64,000 nt of DNA from Wenxinia marina DSM 24838 (GCF_000379485.1 NZ_KB902285.1:34793-98792), one strand, 5' to 3'; shown: positions 40,515-50,194, counted from the first letter of the stretch. The notes: generated by a model from the letters alone, not told the origin. Numbers and translations: made by a program.

Positions 40515-41368
40515 GCGGCGCGGTCGCCATCGTGGGACTCGGCGCGATGGGCGGCGGGCTGGCCCGCCGGGCCATCGGGCGAGGGCTGACGGTCCATGTC
40601 CTCGACGCCGATCCGGCGCGGGTGGCCGACGCCGTGGCGGCGGGGACCGAGGCCGCCGACGACCTGCCGACCCTCGCCCGCAGCGGGGCGACCGTGCTGC
40701 TGAGCCTGCCTTCGCCGGAGATCGCCGAGGAGGTGGCGACGGCGCTGCTCCCGCACCTGTCGCCGGGACAGATCGTGGCCGACCTCGGGACGATGACCCC
40801 GACCGCCTGCCGGCGGATCGCGGCTGCCTATTCCGAGGCCGGCGCCCGTTTCATCGACGTCCCCGTCACCGGCGGCCCCGACGGGGCCCGGGCCGGCACC
40901 TTGCGACTGTTCGCGGCCGGCGACGCCGCGGCGGTCGATGAGGCCGCGCCGCTCCTGTCCACGTTCGGCGAGGTCGTTCCCTGCGGGGGCAGCGGAGCCG
41001 GACAGGCGACAAAGCTGGTGAACCAGATGGGCATGGGCTTGGTAAATGCGGTGCTGCTGGAGGCGCTGGCCTATGGCCGTTCGGCGGGCCTTGATCCCGC
41101 CGATCTGGGCCGCGCCGTCGGGGGCGAGAGCGGCTGGCGGGCCGAGTTCGCCGCGCTGGCCCGCCGGGTGGCGGACGAGACCGCGCGCGGCGTCGGGATC
41201 AAGCACGGTCAGCTGGCCTACGTGCTGGGCGAGGCGGACACGGTCGGGCAGGCGCTGCCGACGACCCGTGCGGCCTTCGAATTCTGCGAGGGGAGGGAGG
41301 CGACGATCCGGGAGGCGAACCGGATGTCCCCCTCGTACTGGGATGCGCTGCTGACCGCGGACGCATGA
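40511..41368 (+). CDS. NAD(P)-dependent beta-hydroxyacid dehydrogenase (HIBADH family)
   Basis: A 285-residue enzyme of the 3-hydroxyisobutyrate/tartronate-semialdehyde reductase family. The Rossmann motif is AIVGLGAMGGGLARRA. The substrate loop VPVTGGPDGARAGTL and the catalytic lysine in GAGQATKLVNQMG (Lys168) are all in place. GTG start at 40511 within the GTGA overlap. Together with an isomerase of the hydroxypyruvate-isomerase fold this recalls the tartronate-semialdehyde to glycerate step, but the actual substrate is not known. Confidence 0.85.
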   Translation: MSGAVAIVGLGAMGGGLARRAIGRGLTVHVLDADPARVADAVAAGTEAADDLPTLARSGATVLLSLPSPEIAEEVATALLPHLSPGQIVADLGTMTPTACRRIAAAYSEAGARFIDVPVTGGPDGARAGTLRLFAAGDAAAVDEAAPLLSTFGEVVPCGGSGAGQATKLVNQMGMGLVNAVLLEALAYGRSAGLDPADLGRAVGGESGWRAEFAALARRVADETARGVGIKHGQLAYVLGEADTVGQALPTTRAAFEFCEGREATIREANRMSPSYWDALLTADA

Positions 41369-41370
41369 CG

Positions 41371-41386
41371 GCCGGCGAATGCCGGC
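41371..41386 (+). other. Small hairpin before the solute-binding protein gene
   Basis: GCCGGC-GAAT-GCCGGC, a perfect 6-bp stem just before the GGGAGGAAG ribosome site of the binding-protein gene. A 5' stabilising stem or a weak attenuator are both possible. Confidence 0.35.
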
Positions 41387-41405
41387 GCTAAGGGAGGAAG
41401 AAACG

Positions 41406-42680
41406 ATGAACAGAAGAACGCTTCTCGCGATCACGGCGGCGGCCGGCGCGGTTCTCGCCGGATCGCCCGGCCTCGCCCAGGACGAGGACATCACGCTGCG
41501 GATGTCGTGGTGGGGCAACGACGCCCGCCACGCGCTCTACAACGGGCTGCTCGATCTCTACGAAGAGCAGAACCCGAACATCACCGTCGAACGCGAGTTC
41601 AGCGGCTGGGACGGCTACTGGACCAAGCTGTCGACCCAGGCGGCCGGCGGCAACCTGCCTGACCTGATCGTCCAGCACCTGAGCTATATCAACGAATACG
41701 CCGATCGCGGTGCGCTCCTGCCGCTGGACGACATGGTCGAGGCGGGCACGCTCGACCTCGGCGACTTCTCGCAGGGCGCGCTGAATGCCGGGATGGTGGA
41801 CGACACGCTCTACATGGTCACCCTCGGCCTGACGCCGCGCGGCCTGATCTACAATCCGCGCCTGTTCGAGGAGGCGGGGGTGGAGCCGCCGACCGAGGAC
41901 ATGACCTGGGAAGAGTTCGCCGACAAGGCCGCGGCGATCAACACGGCCCTGGGCGACGGCGTGTTCGGCGCGACCGACCAGGGTATGGACGGGCTGCCCT
42001 TCACCATCTTCCTCGGCCAGCGTGGCAAGGCGATGTATGACGGCGAGGGTCTCGGCTTCGACGAAGACGACCTGCGCGACTACTGGGGCCTGTGGCAGGG
42101 GATGCGGGACGAGGGCGCGCTGCCCTCGGCCGATCTGGTATCGGACATGGCCTCCACGAACGACGTGCACGCCGACAGCGCGCTCGCCAAGGGCAACCTC
42201 GCGATGTGGATCGCCCCCGGCAACCAGTTCCCGCTGTTCCAGAACTACGCCGAGGACGAGCTGGAGCTGACGACGCTGCCGCGCAGTTCGGAAGAGGGCG
42301 CGCAGCCGTTCAACTTCGCGGGCGGCGCGTTCATGAGCATCGCCCAGAATTCGGAGCACCCCGAAGAGGTGGCGCGGCTCATCAACTGGTTCGTCAACGA
42401 CCCCGAGGCCGGCAGGATCTACGCCGGCGAGCACGGACCGCCGGGTTCGCGCGCGATCGGGGCGATGCTGGCCGAGAACCTCGCACCGGCCGATGCCAAG
42501 CTCTACGCCTTCAGCGACCGCGTGTCCGACTACATGCGCCCGCAGGCCCAGAGCATTCCGCAATCGAGCGAGATCGAGGGTGCGTTCGGGCGCATCTACG
42601 ACGAGCTGCGCTTCGGGCAGATCACCCTCGACGAGGCGGTGGAGCGCTTCTTCGAGGAGGTCGAGTTCATCCTCGGCTGA
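41406..42680 (+). CDS. ABC transporter sugar-binding protein (family 1 extracellular)
   Basis: A 424-residue secreted protein. The N-terminus MNRRTLLAITAAAGAVLAG has the twin-Arg-like opening and hydrophobic core of a signal peptide, with likely cleavage after SPGLAQ. The mature domain begins DITLRMSWWGNDARHALYNGLL, the usual entry of carbohydrate-binding SBP family 1 proteins. It captures a sugar or oligosaccharide in the periplasm for the MalFG-type permeases that follow. GGGAGGAAG precedes the ATG at 41406. The strong hairpin after its stop codon probably raises its level over the permeases. Confidence 0.9.
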   Translation: MNRRTLLAITAAAGAVLAGSPGLAQDEDITLRMSWWGNDARHALYNGLLDLYEEQNPNITVEREFSGWDGYWTKLSTQAAGGNLPDLIVQHLSYINEYADRGALLPLDDMVEAGTLDLGDFSQGALNAGMVDDTLYMVTLGLTPRGLIYNPRLFEEAGVEPPTEDMTWEEFADKAAAINTALGDGVFGATDQGMDGLPFTIFLGQRGKAMYDGEGLGFDEDDLRDYWGLWQGMRDEGALPSADLVSDMASTNDVHADSALAKGNLAMWIAPGNQFPLFQNYAEDELELTTLPRSSEEGAQPFNFAGGAFMSIAQNSEHPEEVARLINWFVNDPEAGRIYAGEHGPPGSRAIGAMLAENLAPADAKLYAFSDRVSDYMRPQAQSIPQSSEIEGAFGRIYDELRFGQITLDEAVERFFEEVEFILG

Positions 42681-42686
42681 CGTGAC

Positions 42687-42717
42687 GGCGGGGCGCCGGC
42701 CGGTCCGGCGCCCCGCC
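42687..42717 (+). terminator. Long hairpin between binding-protein and permease genes
   Basis: A perfect 13-bp stem (arms 42687-42699 and 42705-42717, 5-base loop) begins six bases after the binding-protein stop. It is followed by CCTTTCC rather than a U-run. It should act as a partial terminator or as a 3' end that protects the upstream message, so that more binding protein than permease is made. Confidence 0.6.
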
Positions 42718-42748
42718 CCTTTCCATCAGTGCAGATCGGCAGGACCGC

Positions 42749-43729
42749 ATGACCAGCGAAGACACGACCCTCGGGACGGTCTCGACCCCGCGCCGCCGCT
42801 GGCGGTTCTGGCGGGCGCCGGCCACGGGCGAGATGGGCGTGAACGCCGAGGACAACCTGTCCGGCTTTCTGTTCATGCTGCCCTGGCTGATCGGCTTCGT
42901 CGTGTTCATGGCCGGCCCGCTGCTGGCGTCGCTCTACCTGTCGTTCACCCGCTACGACCTGTTCACCGCCCCCGAGTGGCGGGGCACCGCGAACTACGAG
43001 CGGCTGTTCTTCCGCGATCGCACCTTCGCCGACAGCATGCAGGTCACGGTCGTCTACGTGCTGACGTCGGTGCCGCTGCGCCTCGGCTTCGCGCTCGCCG
43101 TGGCGATGCTGCTGAACCGCGGCGTCCGGGGGCTGCCGCTCTACCGCGCGATCTACTACCTGCCGTCCCTGATCGGCGGCAGCGTCGCCATCGCGATCCT
43201 GTGGCGCGAGCTGTTCGGCTACGAGGGGCTGATCAACGACATCCTCGTTCCGCTCGGTTTCGAGCGGATGAGCTGGATCGGCTCGCCCGACACGGCGCTG
43301 TCGACGCTCGTCGTCCTCGCGGCCTGGCAGTTCGGCTCGCCGATGGTGATCTTTCTCGCGGGGCTCAAGCAGATCCCGAAGGAGCTGTACGAGGCGGCCG
43401 ACATGGATGGCGGCGGGCCGGTGCAGAAGTTCTTCTACATCACGCTGCCGATGCTGACGCCGGTGATCTTCTTCAACCTGCTGATGCAGATGATCTCGGC
43501 CTTCCAGGCCTTCACGCCCGCCTACATCGTCTCCGAAGGGACGGGCGGGCCGGCGGGATCGACGCTGTTCTACACGCTGTACCTCTACCAGCAGGCCTTC
43601 TCGTTCCACCGCATGGGCTACGCCTCGGCGATGGCGTGGGTGCTGCTGGCGATCGTGGCGACGGTGACGATGGTCAACTTCGTCCTGTCGCGCCGCTGGG
43701 TCTACTACGCCGACGGGGGGAGGGGCTGA
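42749..43729 (+). CDS. Carbohydrate ABC transporter permease (MalF/UgpA type)
   Basis: A 326-residue inner-membrane protein with six main helices after a charged N-terminal tail of about 40 residues. The MetI-type coupling loop EAADMDGGGPVQKFFYITLPM (EAA motif) contacts the ATPase. It pairs with the next permease to form the channel. It ends with TGATG, sharing one base with the next gene. Substrate probably the same sugar as the binding protein. Confidence 0.9.
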   Translation: MTSEDTTLGTVSTPRRRWRFWRAPATGEMGVNAEDNLSGFLFMLPWLIGFVVFMAGPLLASLYLSFTRYDLFTAPEWRGTANYERLFFRDRTFADSMQVTVVYVLTSVPLRLGFALAVAMLLNRGVRGLPLYRAIYYLPSLIGGSVAIAILWRELFGYEGLINDILVPLGFERMSWIGSPDTALSTLVVLAAWQFGSPMVIFLAGLKQIPKELYEAADMDGGGPVQKFFYITLPMLTPVIFFNLLMQMISAFQAFTPAYIVSEGTGGPAGSTLFYTLYLYQQAFSFHRMGYASAMAWVLLAIVATVTMVNFVLSRRWVYYADGGRG

Positions 43730-44571
43730 TGATGGACGAATATTCCGTCCGGCAGCGGATGCTGCTGCATGCCGTGCTGCTGCTGGGGGCGGTGGCGATG
43801 TGCTACCCGCTCCTGTGGCTGCTCAGCGCCTCGCTCAAGGACCAGGCCGCGATCTTCGCCGATGCGGGATTGATCCCGGCCGACCCGAGCCTCGACAACT
43901 ACGTGCACGGCTGGTCCGCCCTCGGCGTCACCTTCGCGCGGTTCTTCCAGAACTCCCTGGTGATGTGCGCGATCGTGGTGGTCGGCACGGTCCTGTCCAG
44001 CTCGCTGACCGCCTACGCCTTCGCGCGCATCAACTTCCGCTTCAAGCGGACGATGTTCGCGCTGATGCTGCTGACGATCATGATGCCGGGCTTCGTCACC
44101 GTGATCCCGGAATACATCATGTTCCAGTATCTCGGCTGGGTGAACTCGATCCTGCCGATCACGGTGCCGAAGTTCTTCGCCACCGCCGGCTTCTTCGTGT
44201 TCCTCAACGTCCAGTTCATCCGCGGCATCCCGCGCGAGCTGGACGAGGCGGCGATCCTCGACGGCGCGAACAAGTGGCAGATCTACTGGTACGTGATCCT
44301 GCCCTCGACCAAGCCGGCGCTGATCACCACCGCCATCTTCTCGTTCGTGTGGACCTGGGACGACTTCTTCGCCCAGCTCATCTACCTCAACGACATCCAG
44401 CTCTTCACCGTGCCGCTGGCGCTGCAGAGCTTCATGGACTCGATGGGCGAAAGCTCGTTCGGACCGCTCTTCGCGATGTCCGTCCTGTCCCTCGTCCCGG
44501 CGTTCCTCTTCTTCGTCTTCGCGCAGCGATACGTGGTCGAGGGCATCGCCACCACGGGTTTCAAGGGCTGA
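43729..44571 (+). CDS. Carbohydrate ABC transporter permease (MalG/UgpE type)
   Basis: A 280-residue protein with six membrane helices. The EAA loop is DEAAILDGANKWQIYWYVILP. It begins with two ATGs directly at the stop codon of the upstream permease, with GGGGAGGGG as ribosome site. Forms the heterodimeric channel with the MalF-type partner, energised by the UgpC-like ATPase encoded four genes later. Confidence 0.9.
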   Translation: MMDEYSVRQRMLLHAVLLLGAVAMCYPLLWLLSASLKDQAAIFADAGLIPADPSLDNYVHGWSALGVTFARFFQNSLVMCAIVVVGTVLSSSLTAYAFARINFRFKRTMFALMLLTIMMPGFVTVIPEYIMFQYLGWVNSILPITVPKFFATAGFFVFLNVQFIRGIPRELDEAAILDGANKWQIYWYVILPSTKPALITTAIFSFVWTWDDFFAQLIYLNDIQLFTVPLALQSFMDSMGESSFGPLFAMSVLSLVPAFLFFVFAQRYVVEGIATTGFKG

Positions 44572-44604
44572 GGCCCCACCACCACCGAGACGGAGTACCG
44601 CGTT

Positions 44605-44997
44605 GTGAGCGAAACGATCCAAGCCGCCGGCTACCTGGCCCGACAGGCCGACACGCCCGAAGTGCGCGAGGCCTGGGGCACCCTCTTCTGGATGGTCGGC
44701 GAGAAGGAGATGCCGGGAGCCGAGCAGACGCTGGGCGTGGTCGAGATCAAGCCGGGGCAGCGCAACCCGCTGCACTCGCACCCGAACTGCGAGGAGCTGC
44801 TGTTCGTGCTCTCCGGCACCTGCGAGCACCTGCTGGGGGACGAGACGTTCCAGATGGGGCCGGGCTCGGTCATCCGCATTCCGCGCGGCGTGAAGCACTG
44901 GGCGCGCTGCACCAGCGACGAGCCGCTGCGGGCGGTCATCGCCTTCTCGGCGCCGGACCGGCGGGCGATCAACCATGAAGGCGAAGGGTCGGCCTGA
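44605..44997 (+). CDS. Small cupin-domain protein
   Basis: A 130-residue single-domain cupin. Motif 1 is PLHSHPNCEELLFVLSG, with the two histidines and the glutamate that bind a metal. Motif 2 is GSVIRIPRGVKHWARC with the third histidine. GTG start at 44605 with CGGAG upstream. Small cupins in sugar catabolic operons often act as isomerases or hydrolases of keto sugars, or as ligand sensors. It lies between the permeases and the Tm-1-like gene of unknown reaction, so it may belong to the same pathway. Confidence 0.8.
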   Translation: MSETIQAAGYLARQADTPEVREAWGTLFWMVGEKEMPGAEQTLGVVEIKPGQRNPLHSHPNCEELLFVLSGTCEHLLGDETFQMGPGSVIRIPRGVKHWARCTSDEPLRAVIAFSAPDRRAINHEGEGSA

Positions 44998-45022
44998 GCC
45001 GACCGGAGGCGAAGGGTCGGCC
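44980..45022 (+). repeat. 15-base direct repeat at the cupin 3' end
   Basis: The 15-mer GGCGAAGGGTCGGCC occurs at 44980-44994, inside the last codons of the cupin gene, and again at 45008-45022 in the spacer before the next gene. This short local duplication probably arose by replication slippage. No function is apparent. Confidence 0.5.
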
Positions 45023-45044
45023 CGACCGGCCGGGGGAGGATACG

Positions 45045-46268
45045 ATGGGCGGAGCGGTATTCGTCGCGGGCACCTGGGACACCAAGGCGCCGGAACTGGG
45101 CTACATTCACGACAGCCTGACGGCCGCCGGCGTGACGGCGCTGAAGGTCGATCTCGGCACCACGCCGCACGGCAACGCGGTCGACGTGACGGCGCAGGAG
45201 ATCGCCGGGCACCATCCCGAGGGCGCCTCGGCTGTGCTGGGGCTGGACGACCGCGGCCGCGCGGTCGGCGCGATGGCCGTCGCGTTCGAGCGCTACGTGA
45301 CGGGACGAGGCGACATTGCCGGCATCATCGGCGCGGGCGGCACCGGCAACACGGCGCTCGTCGCGCCGGCGATGCGGGCGCTGCCGGTGGGGGTGCCCAA
45401 GGTCCTCGTCTCGACGGTGGCCAGTGGAAACGTCGCGCCCTACGTCGGCCCGTCCGACATCGCGATGATCTACTCCGTCACCGACGTGCAGGGCCTGAAC
45501 CCGATCTCGCGCAAGGTGCTGGGCAACGCGGCTCACGCCCTCGCCGGGATGGTGCGGAACGAGATCGCGCCGGCGTCCGGCGCCGAGAAGCCGGCGGTCG
45601 GCCTGACCATGTTCGGCGTGACCACCCCTCTGGTGCAGTCTCTGGCGAAGGCGCTGGAGCCGGAGTGGGAGCCGCTCGTCTTCCACGCCACCGGCATCGG
45701 CGGCCGGTCGATGGAGAAGCTGGTGGATTCCGGCCTCATCTCCGCCGTGATCGATTCCACGACGACCGAGGTGGCCGACCTGCTGATCGGCGGCGTCTTC
45801 GCCGCGACCGAGGACCGCTTCGGCGCCATCGCGCGAACCCGCGCGCCCTACGTCGGCTCCTGCGGCGCGCTCGACATGGTGAACTTCGGCGCGATGGACA
45901 CGGTGCCCGAGCGGTTCCGCGACCGTAACCTCTACGTCCACAACCCGCAGGTCACCCTGATGCGCACCACGGTCGAGGAGAACCGGGAGATGGGCCGCTG
46001 GATCGGCGCGAAGCTGAACGCCTGCGAGGGCGAGGTGCGCTTCCTGCTGCCCGAGGGCGGCGTGTCGCTGATCGACGTCGCCGGCGGCCCGTTCGACGAC
46101 CCGGAGGCGCGCGAGGCGCTGTTCGCGGCCATCGAGGAGACGGTGGAGCAGACCCCGCGCCGCCAGGTCGTCCGCGTCCCCCACGCCATCAACGAACCCG
46201 CCTTCGCCGACGCCATGCTGGCGGCGTTCCGGGACATCACGACGGAGACCGCCCATGCCCGCCATTGA
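45045..46268 (+). CDS. Tm-1-like ATP-binding domain protein (UPF0261)
   Basis: A 407-residue member of UPF0261/Tm-1-like proteins, named after the N-terminal domain of the tomato Tm-1 resistance protein. Family marks: [15 protein letters not shown] at the N-terminus, [10 protein letters not shown] as nucleotide loop, [26 protein letters not shown] [13 protein letters not shown], and [12 protein letters not shown]. It binds ATP; the bacterial reaction is unknown to me. It is paired with a PEP-hydrolase-like gene that overlaps it by 14 bases, a pairing that recurs in other genomes and even as one fused protein in some eukaryotes. GGGGGAGGA precedes the ATG. Confidence 0.87.
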   Translation: MGGAVFVAGTWDTKAPELGYIHDSLTAAGVTALKVDLGTTPHGNAVDVTAQEIAGHHPEGASAVLGLDDRGRAVGAMAVAFERYVTGRGDIAGIIGAGGTGNTALVAPAMRALPVGVPKVLVSTVASGNVAPYVGPSDIAMIYSVTDVQGLNPISRKVLGNAAHALAGMVRNEIAPASGAEKPAVGLTMFGVTTPLVQSLAKALEPEWEPLVFHATGIGGRSMEKLVDSGLISAVIDSTTTEVADLLIGGVFAATEDRFGAIARTRAPYVGSCGALDMVNFGAMDTVPERFRDRNLYVHNPQVTLMRTTVEENREMGRWIGAKLNACEGEVRFLLPEGGVSLIDVAGGPFDDPEAREALFAAIEETVEQTPRRQVVRVPHAINEPAFADAMLAAFRDITTETAHARH

Positions 46269-47085
46269 CCGCCAGGAGATCCTGAAACGCCTGCGGGACA
46301 CGATCGCCGCCGGCCGCCCCATCGTCGGCGGCGGCGCCGGCACAGGCCTGTCGGCGAAGTGCGAGGAGGAGGGCGGGATCGACCTCATCGTCATCTACAA
46401 TTCCGGCCGCTACCGCATGGCCGCCCGCGGCTCGCTCGCCGGCCTGCTCGCCTACGGCAACGCCAACGACATCGTGGTCGAGATGGCGCGCGAGGTGCTG
46501 CCGGTGGTGAAGGACACGCCCGTGCTCGCCGGGGTGAACGGCACCGATCCGTTCATGCTGCGCGAGCCGTTCCTGCGGCACCTCAAGGCGCTCGGCTTCT
46601 CCGGCATCCAGAACTTCCCGACGGTCGGCCTGATCGACGGCACCTTCCGCCAGAACCTCGAGGAGACGGGCATGGGCTTCGCGCTGGAGATCGACACGAT
46701 CCGCGCGGCGCACGAGCTGGACCTGCTGACGACGCCTTACGTCTTCGGCCCTGACGACGCGGCCGAGATGACCCGCGCCGGCGCCGACGTGGTGGTCTGC
46801 CACCTCGGCCTGACGACGGGCGGCAACATCGGCGCTCAGACGGCGCTGAAGCTGGAGGATTGCCCCGCGCTCATCGACGAGTGGGCCGAGGCCGCCCGCA
46901 AGGTCCGCTCCGACGTCATCGTTTTGTGCCACGGCGGACCCGTCTCGTCGCCCGAGGACGCGGCCTTCGTTCTCGGACGGACGGAAAACTGCCACGGTTT
47001 CTACGGCGCCAGCTCGATGGAGCGGCTGCCGACAGAGCGCGCCCTGGTCGAGCAGACCCGCGCCTTCAAGTCCATCACGATCTGA
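46255..47085 (+). CDS. Phosphoenolpyruvate hydrolase-like TIM-barrel protein
   Basis: A 276-residue protein of the PEP-hydrolase/TIM-barrel signal transduction family (PF09370-like). Typical segments are [49 protein letters not shown] and [13 protein letters not shown], with [12 protein letters not shown] near the end. Related folds cleave or form C-C or enol phosphate bonds. It overlaps the Tm-1-like gene by 14 bases. The two are very likely partners, perhaps an ATP-dependent activation and a lyase step in breaking down the sugar imported by this operon. That proposal is inference. Confidence 0.85.
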   Translation: MPAIDRQEILKRLRDTIAAGRPIVGGGAGTGLSAKCEEEGGIDLIVIYNSGRYRMAARGSLAGLLAYGNANDIVVEMAREVLPVVKDTPVLAGVNGTDPFMLREPFLRHLKALGFSGIQNFPTVGLIDGTFRQNLEETGMGFALEIDTIRAAHELDLLTTPYVFGPDDAAEMTRAGADVVVCHLGLTTGGNIGAQTALKLEDCPALIDEWAEAARKVRSDVIVLCHGGPVSSPEDAAFVLGRTENCHGFYGASSMERLPTERALVEQTRAFKSITI

Positions 47086-47095
47086 GGAGGGGCCC

Positions 47096-48166
47096 ATGGC
47101 GACGGTCGAACTGAAAGTTGTCCGCAAGTCCTACGGCTCGGTCGAGGTGATCCACGGGGTCAGCTTCGACATCCGGGACGGCGAGTTCCTCATCATGGTG
47201 GGCCCGTCCGGCTGCGGGAAGTCGACGCTGCTGCGGATGATCGCAGGGCTGGAGGGCATTACCGGAGGGGAGGTGACGCTGGACGACCAGGTCATCAACG
47301 CCGTGCCCGCCAAGAAGCGGGACATGGCGATGGTGTTCCAGAACTACGCGCTCTACCCGCACATGACGGTGGCCGAGAACATGGGTTTCTCGCTGAAACT
47401 GGCCGGCCGGCCCAAGGCCGAGCGGCGGCGCCGGGTCGAGGAGGCCGCGCGCATCCTGGGGCTGGAGCCCTATCTCGACCGCCATCCCCGCCAGCTGTCC
47501 GGCGGACAGCGGCAGCGGGTCGCGATGGGGCGGGCCATCGTCCGCGATCCGAAGGTGTTCCTGTTCGACGAGCCGCTGTCGAACCTCGACGCCAAGCTGC
47601 GGGTGCAGATGCGGGCCGAGATCAAGGGCCTGCACCAGCGGCTGAAGACGACGACGATCTACGTCACCCACGACCAGGTCGAGGCGATGACGATGGCGGA
47701 CCGGATCGTCGTGATGAACGGCGGCAACGTCGAGCAGATCGGCACCCCGCTGGAGCTTTACGACAATCCCGCCAACACCTTCGTCGCCGGCTTCATCGGC
47801 TCGCCCTCGATGAACCTGATCGAGGGGACGGCCACCGCGGAGGGCTTCCAGGACGACGCCGGCACGCGCTGGCCGATTCCGGGCGGACTCGGGGTCGAGA
47901 CGGGGCGGCGGATCGTCTTCGGCGTCCGGCCCGAGGACCTGGCGCCGGGGCCGGAGGGCGTGCCGCTCGAGGTCTCGCTGACCGAACCCACGGGGGCGGA
48001 AGTCCAGATCAGCGGCCACGTCGGTCAGACCCCGCTCGTCTGCGTCCTGCGCGAACGCGTGGCGGCCGGGCCGGGCGATACCCTCCGGATCGTTCCCCGA
48101 CGCTTCCACCTCTTCGACCGCGACAGCGGCCGGATGCTGGCCCCGAAAGCCGCCGCTGCGGCTTGA
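47096..48166 (+). CDS. Carbohydrate ABC transporter ATPase (UgpC/MalK type)
   Basis: A 356-residue ATPase. Walker [11 protein letters not shown]-loop [13 protein letters not shown], signature [15 protein letters not shown], Walker [13 protein letters not shown] and the switch histidine in [10 protein letters not shown] are intact. The C-terminal third is the regulatory TOBE/MalK-like domain with VFGVRPEDL. It drives the MalFG-type permeases in this operon. Last gene of the GntR-led operon. GAGGAGGGG lies before the ATG. A convergent regulator gene follows about 105 bases later. Confidence 0.93.
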   Translation: MATVELKVVRKSYGSVEVIHGVSFDIRDGEFLIMVGPSGCGKSTLLRMIAGLEGITGGEVTLDDQVINAVPAKKRDMAMVFQNYALYPHMTVAENMGFSLKLAGRPKAERRRRVEEAARILGLEPYLDRHPRQLSGGQRQRVAMGRAIVRDPKVFLFDEPLSNLDAKLRVQMRAEIKGLHQRLKTTTIYVTHDQVEAMTMADRIVVMNGGNVEQIGTPLELYDNPANTFVAGFIGSPSMNLIEGTATAEGFQDDAGTRWPIPGGLGVETGRRIVFGVRPEDLAPGPEGVPLEVSLTEPTGAEVQISGHVGQTPLVCVLRERVAAGPGDTLRIVPRRFHLFDRDSGRMLAPKAAAAA

Positions 48167-48272
48167 TCTTCGACCCGACCGGCGCACCGGCGCCGTACCG
48201 GCCTGCGCCCCGAGATACGGGTTGCGGAGCCGGAGCCGAATGGAGCCGGCGAGCGATCAGCTGGCAGGGCGA

Positions 48273-48995
48273 TCAGTCACCGTGCGCGCGCTCGTCCAGC
48301 CATCGGTCGAGGTCGACCTGTGCGGCGTTGAGGGTCTCGACGTTGAGGATGCGGGTGCGGAGGGCCCGGTTCAATGCGCCGACCCGCTTGTTGAGGGCCG
48401 GCGCCGGGGTGCAGTCGCCGACGCCGAGCTTGTCGTAGAGACTGAGCAGCCGGTTCTGCACGGTGCGCAGCGACATGTTCCGCCGCTCCGCGATCAGCTT
48501 GTCGGGGAGGCCCAGGGCGAGGTCCACCAGCACGGCATACTCGCTGTCGTTCAGCGCGTTGTCCGGCGGGTCGGTGCGGCGCGACAGGGAGTGGAGCTGC
48601 CGGTCGACCATGATCTGGCCCTCGACCAGCACCGCGCGGAGCGCGAGCACCAGGCGCTCGCGGCTCGAGGTCTTGATGACGTAGCCGTAGGCACTGTCGT
48701 CGGGCACGATGCGCGAGATGCCGCGCAGGTACGCCTCGTCGGCATAGTTGGACCAGAACAGGATCCGCGTCCCGGGTCGCTCCTGCCAGATGGTCCGGGC
48801 GGCCTCGATACCGTTGCGGCGGGGCAGCTGGAGGTCCATGACGACGGCTTCGAAGCCCCCGGTGCGCCCCTCGGCCTCGCCGCGCGCCCCGTCGGTGGCG
48901 TGCAGCGTCTCGGTCACCTCGGGCAGCGTGTCCGAAATCGCATCCTGCAGGTAGCTCGCATGGAACTGGTCGTCCTCGACGATCAGGACTCTCAT
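48273..48995 (-). CDS. LuxR/NarL-type two-component response regulator
   Basis: A 240-residue regulator. Receiver residues 1-125 have the acidic pair at EDD (residues 7-9), the phospho-acceptor Asp54 in VVMDLQLPRRNG and Lys108 in GYVIKTS. A LuxR-type helix-turn-helix lies around residues 155-200 (LALGLPDKLIAERRNMSLRT) although its usual start motif is changed to LNDSEYAVL. A C-terminal tail of about 35 residues follows. It overlaps the kinase stop by four bases (ATGA). The pair is divergent from a sugar ABC transporter operon, which it most likely controls. Confidence 0.85.
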   Translation of the reverse strand: MRVLIVEDDQFHASYLQDAISDTLPEVTETLHATDGARGEAEGRTGGFEAVVMDLQLPRRNGIEAARTIWQERPGTRILFWSNYADEAYLRGISRIVPDDSAYGYVIKTSSRERLVLALRAVLVEGQIMVDRQLHSLSRRTDPPDNALNDSEYAVLVDLALGLPDKLIAERRNMSLRTVQNRLLSLYDKLGVGDCTPAPALNKRVGALNRALRTRILNVETLNAAQVDLDRWLDERAHGD

Positions 48996-50194
48996 GATGC
49001 CGCCTCCGGCAGGGTCACCGTCACCGACGTGCCGTCGTTGCCCAGGATGTCGATGTCGGCGCCGATCAGGTCGGCGCGCGTGCGCATGTGGGCGAGGCCC
49101 GAAGGGGGAAGCTCCCCGGCCAGCGCCAGCCCGCGCCCGTCGTCCCGCACCGCGATCGTGAGACGGCCGCCCGCGTCGTGGCTGAGGACGACGGTGATCC
49201 GTGTCGCGCCGGAATGGCGGGCGGCGTTGTTGATCGCCTCCTGCGCGATGCGGAAGACGGCCGTCCGGGTCGTGGCGTCGAGCAGGTCGACGGCGCCGCC
49301 CGAGTCGTCCTGGACCTCCGTCGCCACGGCACGCTGGCCGACGGCGCGTTCGAGATGGACGCCGACTGCGTGCACGAAGCCGAAAAGCTCGAGGAGTGTC
49401 GGAACGGCCATGTCGATGATCCGCCGCAGGTCGCGGATGCAGTCGCTCAGCCGGTTCGCGAGGATCTCGCGGGGGAGGGCGGGCGACTCGTCGGAAACAT
49501 CGCGCAGGAGCCGGGTGAGGTCGGCCAGCGTCTGGTCGTGGAGGTCCATGCCGATCCGCTGCCGCTCGGTCTCGAGCGCCTGCGTGAGTTCCAGCGCGCC
49601 CTGCCGCAGCCCTTCCTCCCGCGCCTTCGCGTCGGCGCCGACCCGGGCCGCGCGCTGGGCCTTCTCGCTGGAATGGAGCGCGTGGAAATAGGGGGCGAGA
49701 GCGTCCGCGAGATGGAAGGCCTCCGCAGCGACACGCTCGTCGTACAGGCCTTCGATGCTGTGCGAGAGGTTCAGCGTCCCGATGATCCGCCCCATCACCC
49801 GCATCGGCACGTTCACCCGGCTGCGCATCGCGTGGTTCAGGATCGGCTCGCAGCAGGCGCCGGGCCAGACGTAGCGCGGATCCTCCATCGCGTTGGCGGT
49901 GAGCATCAGGGACGTGCGCCCCAGCAGCAGGTCGCGCACCGGCGAGTAGTGGATCCGGGTCCGCATCCGCGACCAGCGGGTGCGGATGCCGACCTCGTAG
50001 CTGACCACCCAGCCGGGCGCGTCGATCAGGCAGATGTCGGCGTGGGTGAAGGGGATGATCTCCGCGATCTCGGTCGCGACGGCGGCGAGCGCGGAGCGCG
50101 GCTCGACCTCCTCGGCGAGGTGCGACGCGATCCGCAGGAACAGGTCCCGCCCCATCGACGGCTCCGTCGGCCGCCCCGTCGCCGGCTGCGCCAC
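48992..50194 (-). CDS. GAF-domain sensor histidine kinase (NarX/DesK-like, HisKA_3)
   Basis: A 400-residue soluble kinase. Residues about 40-185 are a GAF-like sensor, followed by a coiled-coil stretch. The HisKA_3 H-box ERQRIGMDLHDQTLADL puts the phospho-histidine at 219, and the HATPase_c domain has NNAARHSGATRITV and DDGRGLALAG. No transmembrane helix, so it reads a cytoplasmic signal. The GTG at 50194 was chosen for the AAGGGGAGGA six bases upstream; an ATG at 50155 would shorten it by 13 residues. It is coupled to the response regulator. Confidence 0.85.
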   Translation of the reverse strand: MAQPATGRPTEPSMGRDLFLRIASHLAEEVEPRSALAAVATEIAEIIPFTHADICLIDAPGWVVSYEVGIRTRWSRMRTRIHYSPVRDLLLGRTSLMLTANAMEDPRYVWPGACCEPILNHAMRSRVNVPMRVMGRIIGTLNLSHSIEGLYDERVAAEAFHLADALAPYFHALHSSEKAQRAARVGADAKAREEGLRQGALELTQALETERQRIGMDLHDQTLADLTRLLRDVSDESPALPREILANRLSDCIRDLRRIIDMAVPTLLELFGFVHAVGVHLERAVGQRAVATEVQDDSGGAVDLLDATTRTAVFRIAQEAINNAARHSGATRITVVLSHDAGGRLTIAVRDDGRGLALAGELPPSGLAHMRTRADLIGADIDILGNDGTSVTVTLPEAAS

